Source: Pseudacidovorax sp. NFM-22 (GTDB taxonomy: Bacteria; Pseudomonadota; Gammaproteobacteria; Burkholderiales; Burkholderiaceae_C). From it: 64,000 bases of DNA. Shown one piece after another: positions 35,670 through 43,287 of this stretch (its first letter is position 1; each line of letters begins with the position of its first letter). The notes beneath the pieces were generated by a model. It was not told where the DNA came from, did no database searches, and saw only the letters and a list, made by a program, of their open reading frames with translations. The DNA lies in assembly GCF_021401245.1 (NCBI RefSeq), contig NZ_JACBFY010000002.1:558001-622000 (forward strand), written 5' to 3'. The translations under genes were made by a program, and so were the position numbers.

Positions 35670-36734
35670 TCAATGCGGGAAGGGCCAAAGGCGCAGCTTT
35701 TCCTTGAATGTGGACCAGAGGCGTGCGAGCCCATGCGGCTCCACGATCAGGAAGAACACGATCAGCGCGCCGAAGATCATGAATTCGAGGTGCGAGGCCA
35801 GCGCCGTCGACATCGACACGCCGAACCAGCCCGGCAGCTGGTTCAGGAAGATGGGCAGCAGCACGATGAAGGCCGCGCCGAAGAAGCTGCCCATGATCGA
35901 GCCCAGGCCGCCGATGATCACCATGAACAGCAGCTGGAAGGAGCGGTCGATGCTGAAGGCCGCCGGCTCCCACGCACCCAGGTGCACGAAGCCCCACAGC
36001 GCCCCGGCCACGCCCACGATGAAGCTGCTGACCGCGAAAGCCGTGAGCTTGGCGTACACAGGCCGGATGCCGATCACCGCGGCGGCCACGTCCATGTCGC
36101 GCATCGCCATCCATTCGCGGCCGATGCTGCTGCGCGTGAGGTTCTTGGCCAGCAGCGCAAACACGCTGACGAAGGCCAGGCACAGCAGGTACTTCTGCGC
36201 CGGCGTCTCCACCGGCAGGCCGAACACGTTGAGCCCCGCCACGCTCACCGAGCCCGAAGCCGAGTTGTTGGTGAACCACTGGATGCGCAGGAAGGCCCAG
36301 TCGGTGAAGAACTGCGCCGCCAGCGTCGCCACCGCCAGGTACAGCCCCTTGATGCGCAGGCTGGGAATGCCGAAGAGCACGCCCACGCCGGTGGCGCACA
36401 GCCCGCCCAGCAGCAGCGAGGCGATCAACGGCATGCCCTCGATGCGCACATGGAAGTTGTAGGCCGCGTACGCACCCACCGCCATGAAGGCGCCGGTGCC
36501 CAGCGAGATCTGCCCGCAGTAGCCCACCAGGATGTTCAGCCCCAGCGCCGCCAGCGAGAGGATGAGGAAGGGCGTGAGGATGGCGCGCAGCCAGTATTCG
36601 GAGGCCAGCGCCGGCACCGCGGCGAAGGCCACCACCAGCAGCGCAAGGATGGCGACGCGATCCTGCAGGATCGGAAAGATCTGCTGGTCGGCCCGGTAGC
36701 TGGACTTGAACTGTCCGTTCTCTCTGTAAATCAC
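35670..36734 (-). CDS. livM: Liv-type ABC importer permease (LivM)
   Basis: 354 aa from a GTG at 36734 (VIYRENGQFKSSYRADQQ), the conserved start of this subgroup. About nine or ten membrane segments are visible; LGLNILVGYCGQISLGTGAF is the family signature and VGVAGALWGFVHLGAWEPAA lies in the second half. It pairs with LivH to form the channel. It is separated from livH and from the binding-protein gene by related intergenic repeats. Confidence 0.88.
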   Translation of the reverse strand: MIYRENGQFKSSYRADQQIFPILQDRVAILALLVVAFAAVPALASEYWLRAILTPFLILSLAALGLNILVGYCGQISLGTGAFMAVGAYAAYNFHVRIEGMPLIASLLLGGLCATGVGVLFGIPSLRIKGLYLAVATLAAQFFTDWAFLRIQWFTNNSASGSVSVAGLNVFGLPVETPAQKYLLCLAFVSVFALLAKNLTRSSIGREWMAMRDMDVAAAVIGIRPVYAKLTAFAVSSFIVGVAGALWGFVHLGAWEPAAFSIDRSFQLLFMVIIGGLGSIMGSFFGAAFIVLLPIFLNQLPGWFGVSMSTALASHLEFMIFGALIVFFLIVEPHGLARLWSTFKEKLRLWPFPH

Positions 36735-36737
36735 ACA

Positions 36738-36838
36738 CACCCCCAGTCTTCGCGGACTTCGTTCCGCTCCGCCAACCCCCTTGCAGGGGGCAATGCCAGT
36801 GGCCCGGCAAAGCCGGTTCCACGGCATTCCTGGCAAAG
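36738..36838. repeat. GC-rich intergenic repeat with GGCCCGG...CCGG core, copy 5
   Basis: ACACACCCCCAGTCTTCGCG, CCAACCCCCTTGCAGGGGGC and GTGGCCCGGCAAAGCCGGTT lie just upstream of the livM start, in the orientation of copy 1 (23541) and opposite to copy 4. Confidence 0.75.
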
Positions 36839-36861
36839 ACGATGTCGCATGAACCGCATGG

Positions 36862-37791
36862 CTACACCCGATCAATAATTTTTTCGCCGAACAGGCCCTG
36901 GGGCCGCACGAGCAGGAAGACCAGGGCGAGCACATACGCGAACCAGATCTCGATGCCCCCGCCCAGCATCGGCCCGAGGTAGATCTCCGACAGCTTCTCG
37001 CCCACGCCGATCAGCAGGCCGCCGATGATGGCGCCGGGCACCGAGGTGAGGCCACCCAGGATCACCACCGGCAGCGCCTTGAGCGCCACCAGCGACAGCG
37101 AGAACTGCACGCCCAGCTTGGAGCCCCAGATGATCCCGGCCACCAGGGCCGCGAAGCCGGCCACCGACCACACGATCACCCAGATGCGGTTGAGCGGGAT
37201 GCCGATGGACTGCGCCGCCTGGTGGTCGTCGGCCACCGCACGCAGTGCGCGGCCGGTGGAGGTCTTCTGGAAGAACAGGCTCAGCGCCAGCACCAGGGCC
37301 GCCGCCACCAGCGCGGCGACGAGGTCTTCCTTGCTGACCAGCAGGCCGCCCTCGAAAGTGCCTTCGAACAGCATCATCGGGTCCTTGGGCATGCCGACAT
37401 CGATCTTGTAGATGTCGTTGCCGAACAGCGTCTGGCCCAGGCCATCGAGGAAGTAGGTGATGCCCAGCGTGGCCATGAGCAGCGTGATGTGCTCCTGATT
37501 CACCAGCTTGGACAGCGCCAGCCGCTCGATCAGCCAGGCCACGATCACCATCACGCCCATGGCCGCGACGAAGGCCAGCAGGTTGGCCAGCAGCAGGCTT
37601 TCGAAGCCCAGCAGCTTGGGAAACCATTCCGCAAAGCGCGCCATGGCCAGCGCCGCGAACAGCACCATGGCGCCCTGCGCGAAGTTGAAGACGCCGCTGG
37701 CCTTGTAGATGAGCACAAAGCCCAGCGCGATCAGCGAATACAGCATGCCCACCATGAGGCCGCCGAAAAGGGTTTCGAGGAAAAAGCCCAT
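36862..37791 (-). CDS. livH: Liv-type ABC importer permease (LivH)
   Basis: 309 aa, about eight membrane segments. Family signatures are GMLYSLIALGFVLIYKASGV, FNFAQGAMVLFAA and the late GGLTSVPGAIIGGLLIGVGE. The ATG at 37791 is 1 nt from the livG stop, so the two are tightly coupled. It forms the importer channel with LivM. Confidence 0.92.
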   Translation of the reverse strand: MGFFLETLFGGLMVGMLYSLIALGFVLIYKASGVFNFAQGAMVLFAALAMARFAEWFPKLLGFESLLLANLLAFVAAMGVMVIVAWLIERLALSKLVNQEHITLLMATLGITYFLDGLGQTLFGNDIYKIDVGMPKDPMMLFEGTFEGGLLVSKEDLVAALVAAALVLALSLFFQKTSTGRALRAVADDHQAAQSIGIPLNRIWVIVWSVAGFAALVAGIIWGSKLGVQFSLSLVALKALPVVILGGLTSVPGAIIGGLLIGVGEKLSEIYLGPMLGGGIEIWFAYVLALVFLLVRPQGLFGEKIIDRV

Positions 37792-37792
37792 G

Positions 37793-38626
37793 TCAGTGCT
37801 CCGCACCCAGGTAGGCCCGGATGACTTCCGGGTTGTTGCGCACCTCGTCGGGCGTGCCGTCGCCGATCTTCTTGCCGTAGTCCAGCACCACGACGCGGTC
37901 GGAGATGTCCATCACCACGCCCATGTCGTGCTCGATCAGCACGATGGTGGTGCCGAACTCGTCGTTCACGTCCAGGATGAAGCGGCTCATGTCCTGCTTC
38001 TCCTCGACGTTCATGCCGGCCATGGGCTCGTCCAGCAGCAGCACCTGCGGCTCCATGGCCAGGGCGCGGCCCAGGTCCACGCGCTTCTGCAGGCCGTAGG
38101 GCAGGCGGCCCACCGGTGTCTTGCGCCAGGCCTGGATCTCCAGGAAGTCGATGATGCGTTCGACGAACTCCCGGTGGCGGATCTCCTCGCGCTCGGCCGG
38201 GCCGAGGCGGAAGGCCTGCGCCAGCAGGCCGCACTTCATCTTGAGGTTGCGCCCCGTCATGATGTTGTCCAGCACGCTCATGCCCTTGAACAGGGCCAGG
38301 TTCTGGAAGGTGCGGGCCACGCCCATCTCGGCCACCTGACGCGAGTTCATGTGGCGGAAGGTCTGGCCGCGGAAGGTGATCTGCCCTTCCTGCGGCTGGT
38401 AGACGCCGTTGATGCAGTTGAGCATCGAGCTCTTGCCCGCGCCGTTGGGCCCGATGATCGAGCGCACCTCGTGCTCGCGCACGTCGAAGCTGATGTCGGT
38501 GAGCGCCTTGACGCCGCCGAAGCGCAAGGTGATGTTCTGCACATCGAGGATCACATCCCCGATGCGGCGCCCCGTGACGGGCGCGCTGGCGGCCATGGCC
38601 AGCTCCTGGGCGGTGGTGGCGTTCAT
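37793..38626 (-). CDS. livG: Liv-type ABC importer ATP-binding protein (LivG)
   Basis: 277 aa. Walker A GPNGAGKSSML, signature-like LPYGLQKRVDLGRALAMEP, Walker B VLLLDEPMAGMN and switch His in VLIEHDMGVVMDIS. The signature begins LPYG rather than LSGG, as in several LivG relatives. It lies 58 nt downstream of the acyl-CoA ligase gene and immediately before livH. Confidence 0.92.
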   Translation of the reverse strand: MNATTAQELAMAASAPVTGRRIGDVILDVQNITLRFGGVKALTDISFDVREHEVRSIIGPNGAGKSSMLNCINGVYQPQEGQITFRGQTFRHMNSRQVAEMGVARTFQNLALFKGMSVLDNIMTGRNLKMKCGLLAQAFRLGPAEREEIRHREFVERIIDFLEIQAWRKTPVGRLPYGLQKRVDLGRALAMEPQVLLLDEPMAGMNVEEKQDMSRFILDVNDEFGTTIVLIEHDMGVVMDISDRVVVLDYGKKIGDGTPDEVRNNPEVIRAYLGAEH

Positions 38627-38684
38627 AGATTACCTTCGGCTTCGCCTGCGGTGCGAGCGCCCTTCGGGGCGGCCGGGCGGGCGC

Positions 38685-40649
38685 TCATGCAGCAGCCTTC
38701 ACGGGTGGGAAGCAGCGCGCTTCCACGATCTTGAGCGTGGCGCTCACGCTGCCGGTGCGGCCGTCCTCGAACTTGACCTGCGTCTCGATGAACTGCTCGG
38801 TCTTGCCGGCGTAGAGCGCCTCGACCAGCACGGCGTACTTGTCGGCGATGAAGCCGCGGCGGACCTTGCGGGTGCGCGTGAGCTCGTCGTCGTCCGGGTC
38901 CAGCTCCTTGTGCAGCACCAGGAAGCGGGCGATCTGCGTGTCGCCCATGCCCTCCTCCGCCGCCAGGTCGGCGTTGACCTGCTCGATGCATTCGCGCACC
39001 AGCTGCAGCACCTCGGGTTTGCCGGCCAGGTCCACATAACCGCCGTAGGGCAGCGCACGGCGCTCGGCCCAGTTGCCCACGGCCTCGTAGTCGATGTTGA
39101 TGAAGGCGCAGACCTCGTCGCGCGCATGGCCGAAGCACACGGCCTCCTTGATCTGCGGGAAGAACTTGAGCTTGTTCTCGATGTAGTTCGGCGCAAACAT
39201 CGCGCCGCCCGCGAGGCGTCCGACGTCCTTGGCGCGGTCGATGATGCGCAGGTGGCCCTCGTGGTCGATCACGCCGGCATCGCCGGTGTGGAAGTAGCCC
39301 TCGGCATCGAGCACCTCGGCCGTGGCATCGGGGCGCTTGTAGTACTCCTTGAGCACGGAGACGCCACGCACCAGCACCTCGCCGCTGTCGGCGATCTTCA
39401 GCTCCATGCCCGGCGCGGCCGTGCCGACGCTGGTGAGCTTGACGTCGCCATCGCGCTGCAGGCACACATAGGCGCAGGTCTCGGTCTGGCCGTAGAACTG
39501 CTTGAGGTTGACGCCGATGGAACGGTAGAAGCGGAACAGGTCGGGCCCGATGGCCGCGCCCGCGGTGTAGGCCACGCGGATGCGGCTCATGCCCAGCACG
39601 TTGCGCAGCGGGCCGTAGACCATCAGGTTGCCCAGGCCGTACATCAGCCGGTCGGCAAAGCCCACCGGCCGCCCGGCCAGGATGTCGGCGCCCACGCGGC
39701 GCGCCAGGGCCATGAACTTGCCGTACATCCAGCGCTTGGGCGCGGCCGCATCCTCCATGCGGATCGACACCGCCGTGAGCAGGCCCTCGAAGGTGCGCGG
39801 CGGGCCGAAGTAATAGCTGGGCCCGATCTCGCGCATGTCGTTCATCACCGTGGCGGCGGACTCGGGACAGTTGAGCGTGAAGCCGCCCACCAGCCACTGC
39901 GCCACCGAGAAGAGGTGGTCGCCCACCCAGGCCATGGGCAGGTAGCTCATGATGTCGTCGCCCGGGCCCAGGCGGTCGGTCTCGACGCCGCCGCGGCCCG
40001 CGGACATGAAGCTGGCGTGCGTCTGGCACACGCCCTTGGGCCGGCCAGTGGTGCCCGAGGTGTAGAGGATCACGGCCACGTCGTCAGGCTGGCCGGCCGC
40101 CACGGCGCGGTCGAAGAAGCCGGGCGTGGCGGCATCGAAGGCCCGGCCCAGCGCGCGCAGCTGCTCGTAGCTCATCAGACCGGGCTGGTCGTAGTGGCGC
40201 AGGCCGCGGGGGTCGTCGTAGACGATGGTGCGCAGGCCGGCGCTGCCCGGCTGAGCCGCCTGTTGCAACTCGCGGCATTCGAGCAGCTTGTCGACCTGCT
40301 CCTGGTCTTCGGCGAAGACGAACTCGATGCCGGCATCGTCCAGCATGAACACCATCTCGGCCGCGGCCGCGTCCTGGTAGAGCGGCACCGGCACGCCCCC
40401 CACGCTCTGGGCCGCCACCACCGCGAAGTACAGGTGCGGCCGGTTGGCGCCCACGATAGCCAGGTTGGCGCCGGCCGAGAAGCCCAGGCTGGCCAGGCCG
40501 CAGGCCAGCTCGCGCACTTCGGTCGCCGCCTGCGACCAGTTCCAGGTCTGCCAGATGCCCAGGTCCTTCTCGCGCACGGCGGGTGCGTCCGGGCGCTGGC
40601 GTGCATGGGCCATCAGCAGGCGGGGGAAGGTGTTGGCTTGAGGTTCCAC
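38685..40649 (-). CDS. Long-chain-type acyl-CoA ligase (AMP-forming), first gene of the Liv operon
   Basis: 654 aa from a GTG at 40649 (VEPQANTFPRLLMAHARQRP), the first plausible start. The AMP-binding core is intact: VAVILYTSGTTGRPKGVCQT, FYGQTETCAYVCLQRDGDV, EGYFHTGDAGVIDHEGHLRI and DRAKDVGRLAGGAMFAPNYI. The length and the insert with MEDAAAPKRWMYGKF suit the long-chain FadD15-like group. It opens the operon running to the PaaK-like gene at 31922, so transport and CoA activation of the same compound are likely linked. It is divergent from a Crp/Fnr gene with a dyad between them. Confidence 0.87.
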   Translation of the reverse strand: MEPQANTFPRLLMAHARQRPDAPAVREKDLGIWQTWNWSQAATEVRELACGLASLGFSAGANLAIVGANRPHLYFAVVAAQSVGGVPVPLYQDAAAAEMVFMLDDAGIEFVFAEDQEQVDKLLECRELQQAAQPGSAGLRTIVYDDPRGLRHYDQPGLMSYEQLRALGRAFDAATPGFFDRAVAAGQPDDVAVILYTSGTTGRPKGVCQTHASFMSAGRGGVETDRLGPGDDIMSYLPMAWVGDHLFSVAQWLVGGFTLNCPESAATVMNDMREIGPSYYFGPPRTFEGLLTAVSIRMEDAAAPKRWMYGKFMALARRVGADILAGRPVGFADRLMYGLGNLMVYGPLRNVLGMSRIRVAYTAGAAIGPDLFRFYRSIGVNLKQFYGQTETCAYVCLQRDGDVKLTSVGTAAPGMELKIADSGEVLVRGVSVLKEYYKRPDATAEVLDAEGYFHTGDAGVIDHEGHLRIIDRAKDVGRLAGGAMFAPNYIENKLKFFPQIKEAVCFGHARDEVCAFINIDYEAVGNWAERRALPYGGYVDLAGKPEVLQLVRECIEQVNADLAAEEGMGDTQIARFLVLHKELDPDDDELTRTRKVRRGFIADKYAVLVEALYAGKTEQFIETQVKFEDGRTGSVSATLKIVEARCFPPVKAAA

Positions 40650-40683
40650 GCCGCGCAATTTAGGCGGCACTTTGACGCCATGG

Positions 40684-40699
40684 TGTCGTTGTGACGACA
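40684..40699. promoter_or_regulatory. Candidate Crp/Fnr-family operator in a divergent promoter region
   Basis: TGTCGT and ACGACA, a perfect inverted repeat with a 4-nt spacer. This is the spacing of Fnr-type sites, with a different half-site. It is 35 bp before the acyl-CoA ligase start and 32 bp before the Crp/Fnr start, so it could control both directions. Confidence 0.65.
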
Positions 40700-40731
40700 A
40701 TCCTAGGGACTCCACTCTCGGGACTTTCCCC

Positions 40732-41511
40732 ATGGGCGAACGAAGCCAACGCAGCGCCAAGGCCACTGTGCGTGGGATCCGCGACCGGGTGCGGCCCGCG
40801 ACGGAGGCCGAGCTGCAGGCCATTCCATGGCTCGACGCGCTGGCCCCCGCCGAGCGGCGCCGCGCCGAGGCCGCGCTGGTGGTGGGCGAGGCCGAGGTCG
40901 GCGATCAGGTCTGCCGCGTGGGCCGCGCGCCCACCTACTGGTTCGGCGTGATCGAGGGCCTGCTCAAGATGAGCAACGACCGCGCGGACGGCAGCCAGGT
41001 CACCTACAGCGGGCTGTCGCCAGGGGGCTGGTTCGGCGAGGGCACGGCCATCAAGCGCGAGCCCTACCGCTACAACGTGAGCGCGCTGCGCCGCAGCGTG
41101 GTGGCCGGCCTGCCGCTGGACAGCTTCCACTGGCTGCTCGACCACTCGATCGGCTTCAACCGCTTCGTCATGAACCAGCTCAACGAGCGGCTGGGCCAGT
41201 TCATCGCGGCGGTGGAGATCGACCGCCTGAACAACACCGACGCCCGCGTGGCGCGCAACCTGGCGGCGCTGTTCAACCCGGTGCTCTTCCCGCGCGTCGG
41301 CGAGATGCTGCGCATCACGCAGCAGGAACTCGCCTATCTCGTGGGTTTGTCACGCCAGCGGGTCAACGAGTCGCTGATGGCGCTCTCGTCACAAGGTGTC
41401 ATACACGTAGAGTACGGTGGACTGCGGGTGCTCGACCTACCCGCACTGCGGCAGGGAGGACGCGCCCCACAGGGACGGCGCGCGGCGCGCCGCCAGAACA
41501 CCGAACCATGA
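40732..41511 (+). CDS. Crp/Fnr-family transcriptional regulator
   Basis: 259 aa. The N-terminal cyclic-nucleotide-type beta-barrel (about residues 40-145) contains LSPGGWFGEGTAIKREPYRY, but the Arg-Ser pair that holds cAMP in E. coli Crp is not conserved. No Fnr-type Cys cluster is seen. The C-terminal helix-turn-helix is ITQQELAYLVGLSRQRVNES, followed by a Gly/Arg-rich tail. It overlaps the glycosyltransferase start by 4 nt and is divergent from the acyl-CoA ligase/Liv operon, the likely target. The ligand is unknown. Confidence 0.88.
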   Translation: MGERSQRSAKATVRGIRDRVRPATEAELQAIPWLDALAPAERRRAEAALVVGEAEVGDQVCRVGRAPTYWFGVIEGLLKMSNDRADGSQVTYSGLSPGGWFGEGTAIKREPYRYNVSALRRSVVAGLPLDSFHWLLDHSIGFNRFVMNQLNERLGQFIAAVEIDRLNNTDARVARNLAALFNPVLFPRVGEMLRITQQELAYLVGLSRQRVNESLMALSSQGVIHVEYGGLRVLDLPALRQGGRAPQGRRAARRQNTEP

Positions 41512-42656
41512 CACCTCAGCAACCCGGCAAGCTTCTCATCCTCAGCGTCAGCGCAGGCAACGGCCATGTCCGTGCCGCGCAGGCCCTCGCGGCCACGGCG
41601 CAACTGCACTGGCCCGGCTGGCAATGCGTGCACATCGACGCGATGGCGCATGTGGCCGCGGGCTTCCGCAAGGTCTACACCGACTGGTACATCAAGCTCG
41701 TCAACCGCGCGCCCGACGTGTGGTCGTACCTGCACGGCAAGGCCGACGCGACGCCGCACAGCGCCGCCTCGCAGCGACTGCGCCGCGGCATCGAGCGGCT
41801 GAGCGCACGCGAGCTGCTGCGCCAGATCGCCCGCGAGCGCCCCGACGCCATCGTCTGCACCCACTTCCTGCCGGCGGAGCTCCTGGCCCGCGAGCGCCAG
41901 CGCGCGCGCCTCGCGGCCTCGCTGTGGCTGCAGGTGACCGACTACGACCTGCACAACATGTGGATCGTGCCGGGCATGGCCGGTTATTTCGCCGCCAATG
42001 AAGAGGTGGCCTTCCGCATGCGCGCCCGCGGCCTGCCGGCGGCGCGCATCCATGTCACGGGCATCCCGGTGATGCCGGCCTTCGACGTCGCCACCGCCGA
42101 GCGCGAGGCGGCCGTGCGCAGCCTGGGGCTGGACACGGCGCGCGGCGTGGTGCTGATGGTGTCGGGCGGCGCGGGCGTGGGCGACCTGCCCAGCATGGCG
42201 CGCCGCGTGCTGGCGCTGCCCGGGCAGGACTTCCAGCTCATCGCCGTGGCCGGCCGCAATGCCGAGGCCCATGCGCAGCTGCAGGCGCTGGCCGCGCAGC
42301 ATGGCGGCCGCCTGCTGCCGATCGGCTTCACGACCGAGATGGACCGGCTGATGACCGCCGCCGACCTGGTGGTGACCAAGCCCGGCGGGCTCACAGTCTC
42401 CGAATGCATGGCGCTGGGCCGGCCGATGCTGCTGACCTCGCCCATCCCGGGGCAGGAGGAGCACAACGCCATCCACCTGCTGGAGGAAGGCGCCGCCTGG
42501 CTCACCGACGACGCCATCGGGCTGGACTACAAGATCGCCCGCCTGATGGCCGACACGCCCCGGTTGCGGGCCATGGCCGAGCGCAGCCGCGCGCTGGGCA
42601 GGCCGGGCGCCGCGCGCGCCGTGTTGACGCAGGTGATCGAAGGAGCCGGCCGATGA
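41508..42656 (+). CDS. MGDG-synthase-like glycosyltransferase (GT28 fold)
   Basis: 382 aa. The N-terminal MGDG-synthase domain starts [20 protein letters not shown], with the GNGH glycine-rich loop, and continues [20 protein letters not shown]. The C-terminal donor-binding half has [32 protein letters not shown] and [20 protein letters not shown]. Such enzymes add sugars to diacylglycerol or related lipids at the inner membrane. It is coupled by ATGA overlaps to the Crp/Fnr gene before it and the membrane protein gene after it, so a regulated lipid-modifying unit is plausible. Confidence 0.88.
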   Translation: MTPQQPGKLLILSVSAGNGHVRAAQALAATAQLHWPGWQCVHIDAMAHVAAGFRKVYTDWYIKLVNRAPDVWSYLHGKADATPHSAASQRLRRGIERLSARELLRQIARERPDAIVCTHFLPAELLARERQRARLAASLWLQVTDYDLHNMWIVPGMAGYFAANEEVAFRMRARGLPAARIHVTGIPVMPAFDVATAEREAAVRSLGLDTARGVVLMVSGGAGVGDLPSMARRVLALPGQDFQLIAVAGRNAEAHAQLQALAAQHGGRLLPIGFTTEMDRLMTAADLVVTKPGGLTVSECMALGRPMLLTSPIPGQEEHNAIHLLEEGAAWLTDDAIGLDYKIARLMADTPRLRAMAERSRALGRPGAARAVLTQVIEGAGR

Positions 42657-43231
42657 GCGCCATCCGACCGCCGCGCGGCACGCACACCGAAGGCCGCGCC
42701 CCTACGGCACCGCTGACCTGGACCATCGCCACGTCCCTGGCCGAAGGGCACGCCAGCAGCCTGCGTCGCGTGCTCGGCTACTACGCCTGGGCGCTGCTGA
42801 TGGGCTTCTTCTTCGCCAATGCCGAGATCCAGATCGAAGGCGGCGCGGGCTGGGCCACCTCGCTGCCCACCTGGCGCATCGAACACCACTGGCTGCTCGA
42901 CATCTTCTGGGGCGGCCGCGCCATGACGGGCTACCACGCCTGGGTGTTCAGCTTCATGCTGCTGGTCTTCTTCATGCCGCTGGCCTTCAACGGCCGCTGG
43001 CGCTGGAGCGACTTCGTGCTCTCGGTCGGCGGCCTGGCCACCTTCTGGGTCAGCGAGGACTGCCTGTGGTTCGTGGTCAACCCGGCCTATGGCTGGGCGC
43101 GGCTCGACCCGGTGCATGCGCACTGGCATCCGCACTGGCTGCTGGGGCTGCCGGTGGACTACTGGTGGGGCGCGGCGCTGGCGGTGGGCATGGGCCTGCT
43201 CCACCTGCGGCTGGCCCGGCGCGGACGCTGA
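42653..43231 (+). CDS. Membrane protein with His/Trp-rich motifs, unknown family
   Basis: 192 aa with about four hydrophobic segments (near residues 42-60, 96-113, 121-141 and 165-185). Clustered polar residues stand out: EHHW at 77-80, SED at 134-136 and HAHWHPHW at 155-162, which could bind a metal. It overlaps the glycosyltransferase gene by 4 nt and is the last gene of the Crp/Fnr operon. It might modify, flip or sense the glycolipid made by its neighbour; nothing in the sequence proves this. Confidence 0.75.
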   Translation: MSAIRPPRGTHTEGRAPTAPLTWTIATSLAEGHASSLRRVLGYYAWALLMGFFFANAEIQIEGGAGWATSLPTWRIEHHWLLDIFWGGRAMTGYHAWVFSFMLLVFFMPLAFNGRWRWSDFVLSVGGLATFWVSEDCLWFVVNPAYGWARLDPVHAHWHPHWLLGLPVDYWWGAALAVGMGLLHLRLARRGR

Positions 43232-43287
43232 GACGCCGAGCCCGGCCCGTCCCGGGCCAGGCTTGGTGCGTCCGGCTCGCGGGGCGC

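Noticed and set aside
40684-40699. A classical Fnr or cAMP-Crp site
   Set aside because: The half-sites are neither TTGAT nor TGTGA, so only the architecture and not the known specificity is claimed.
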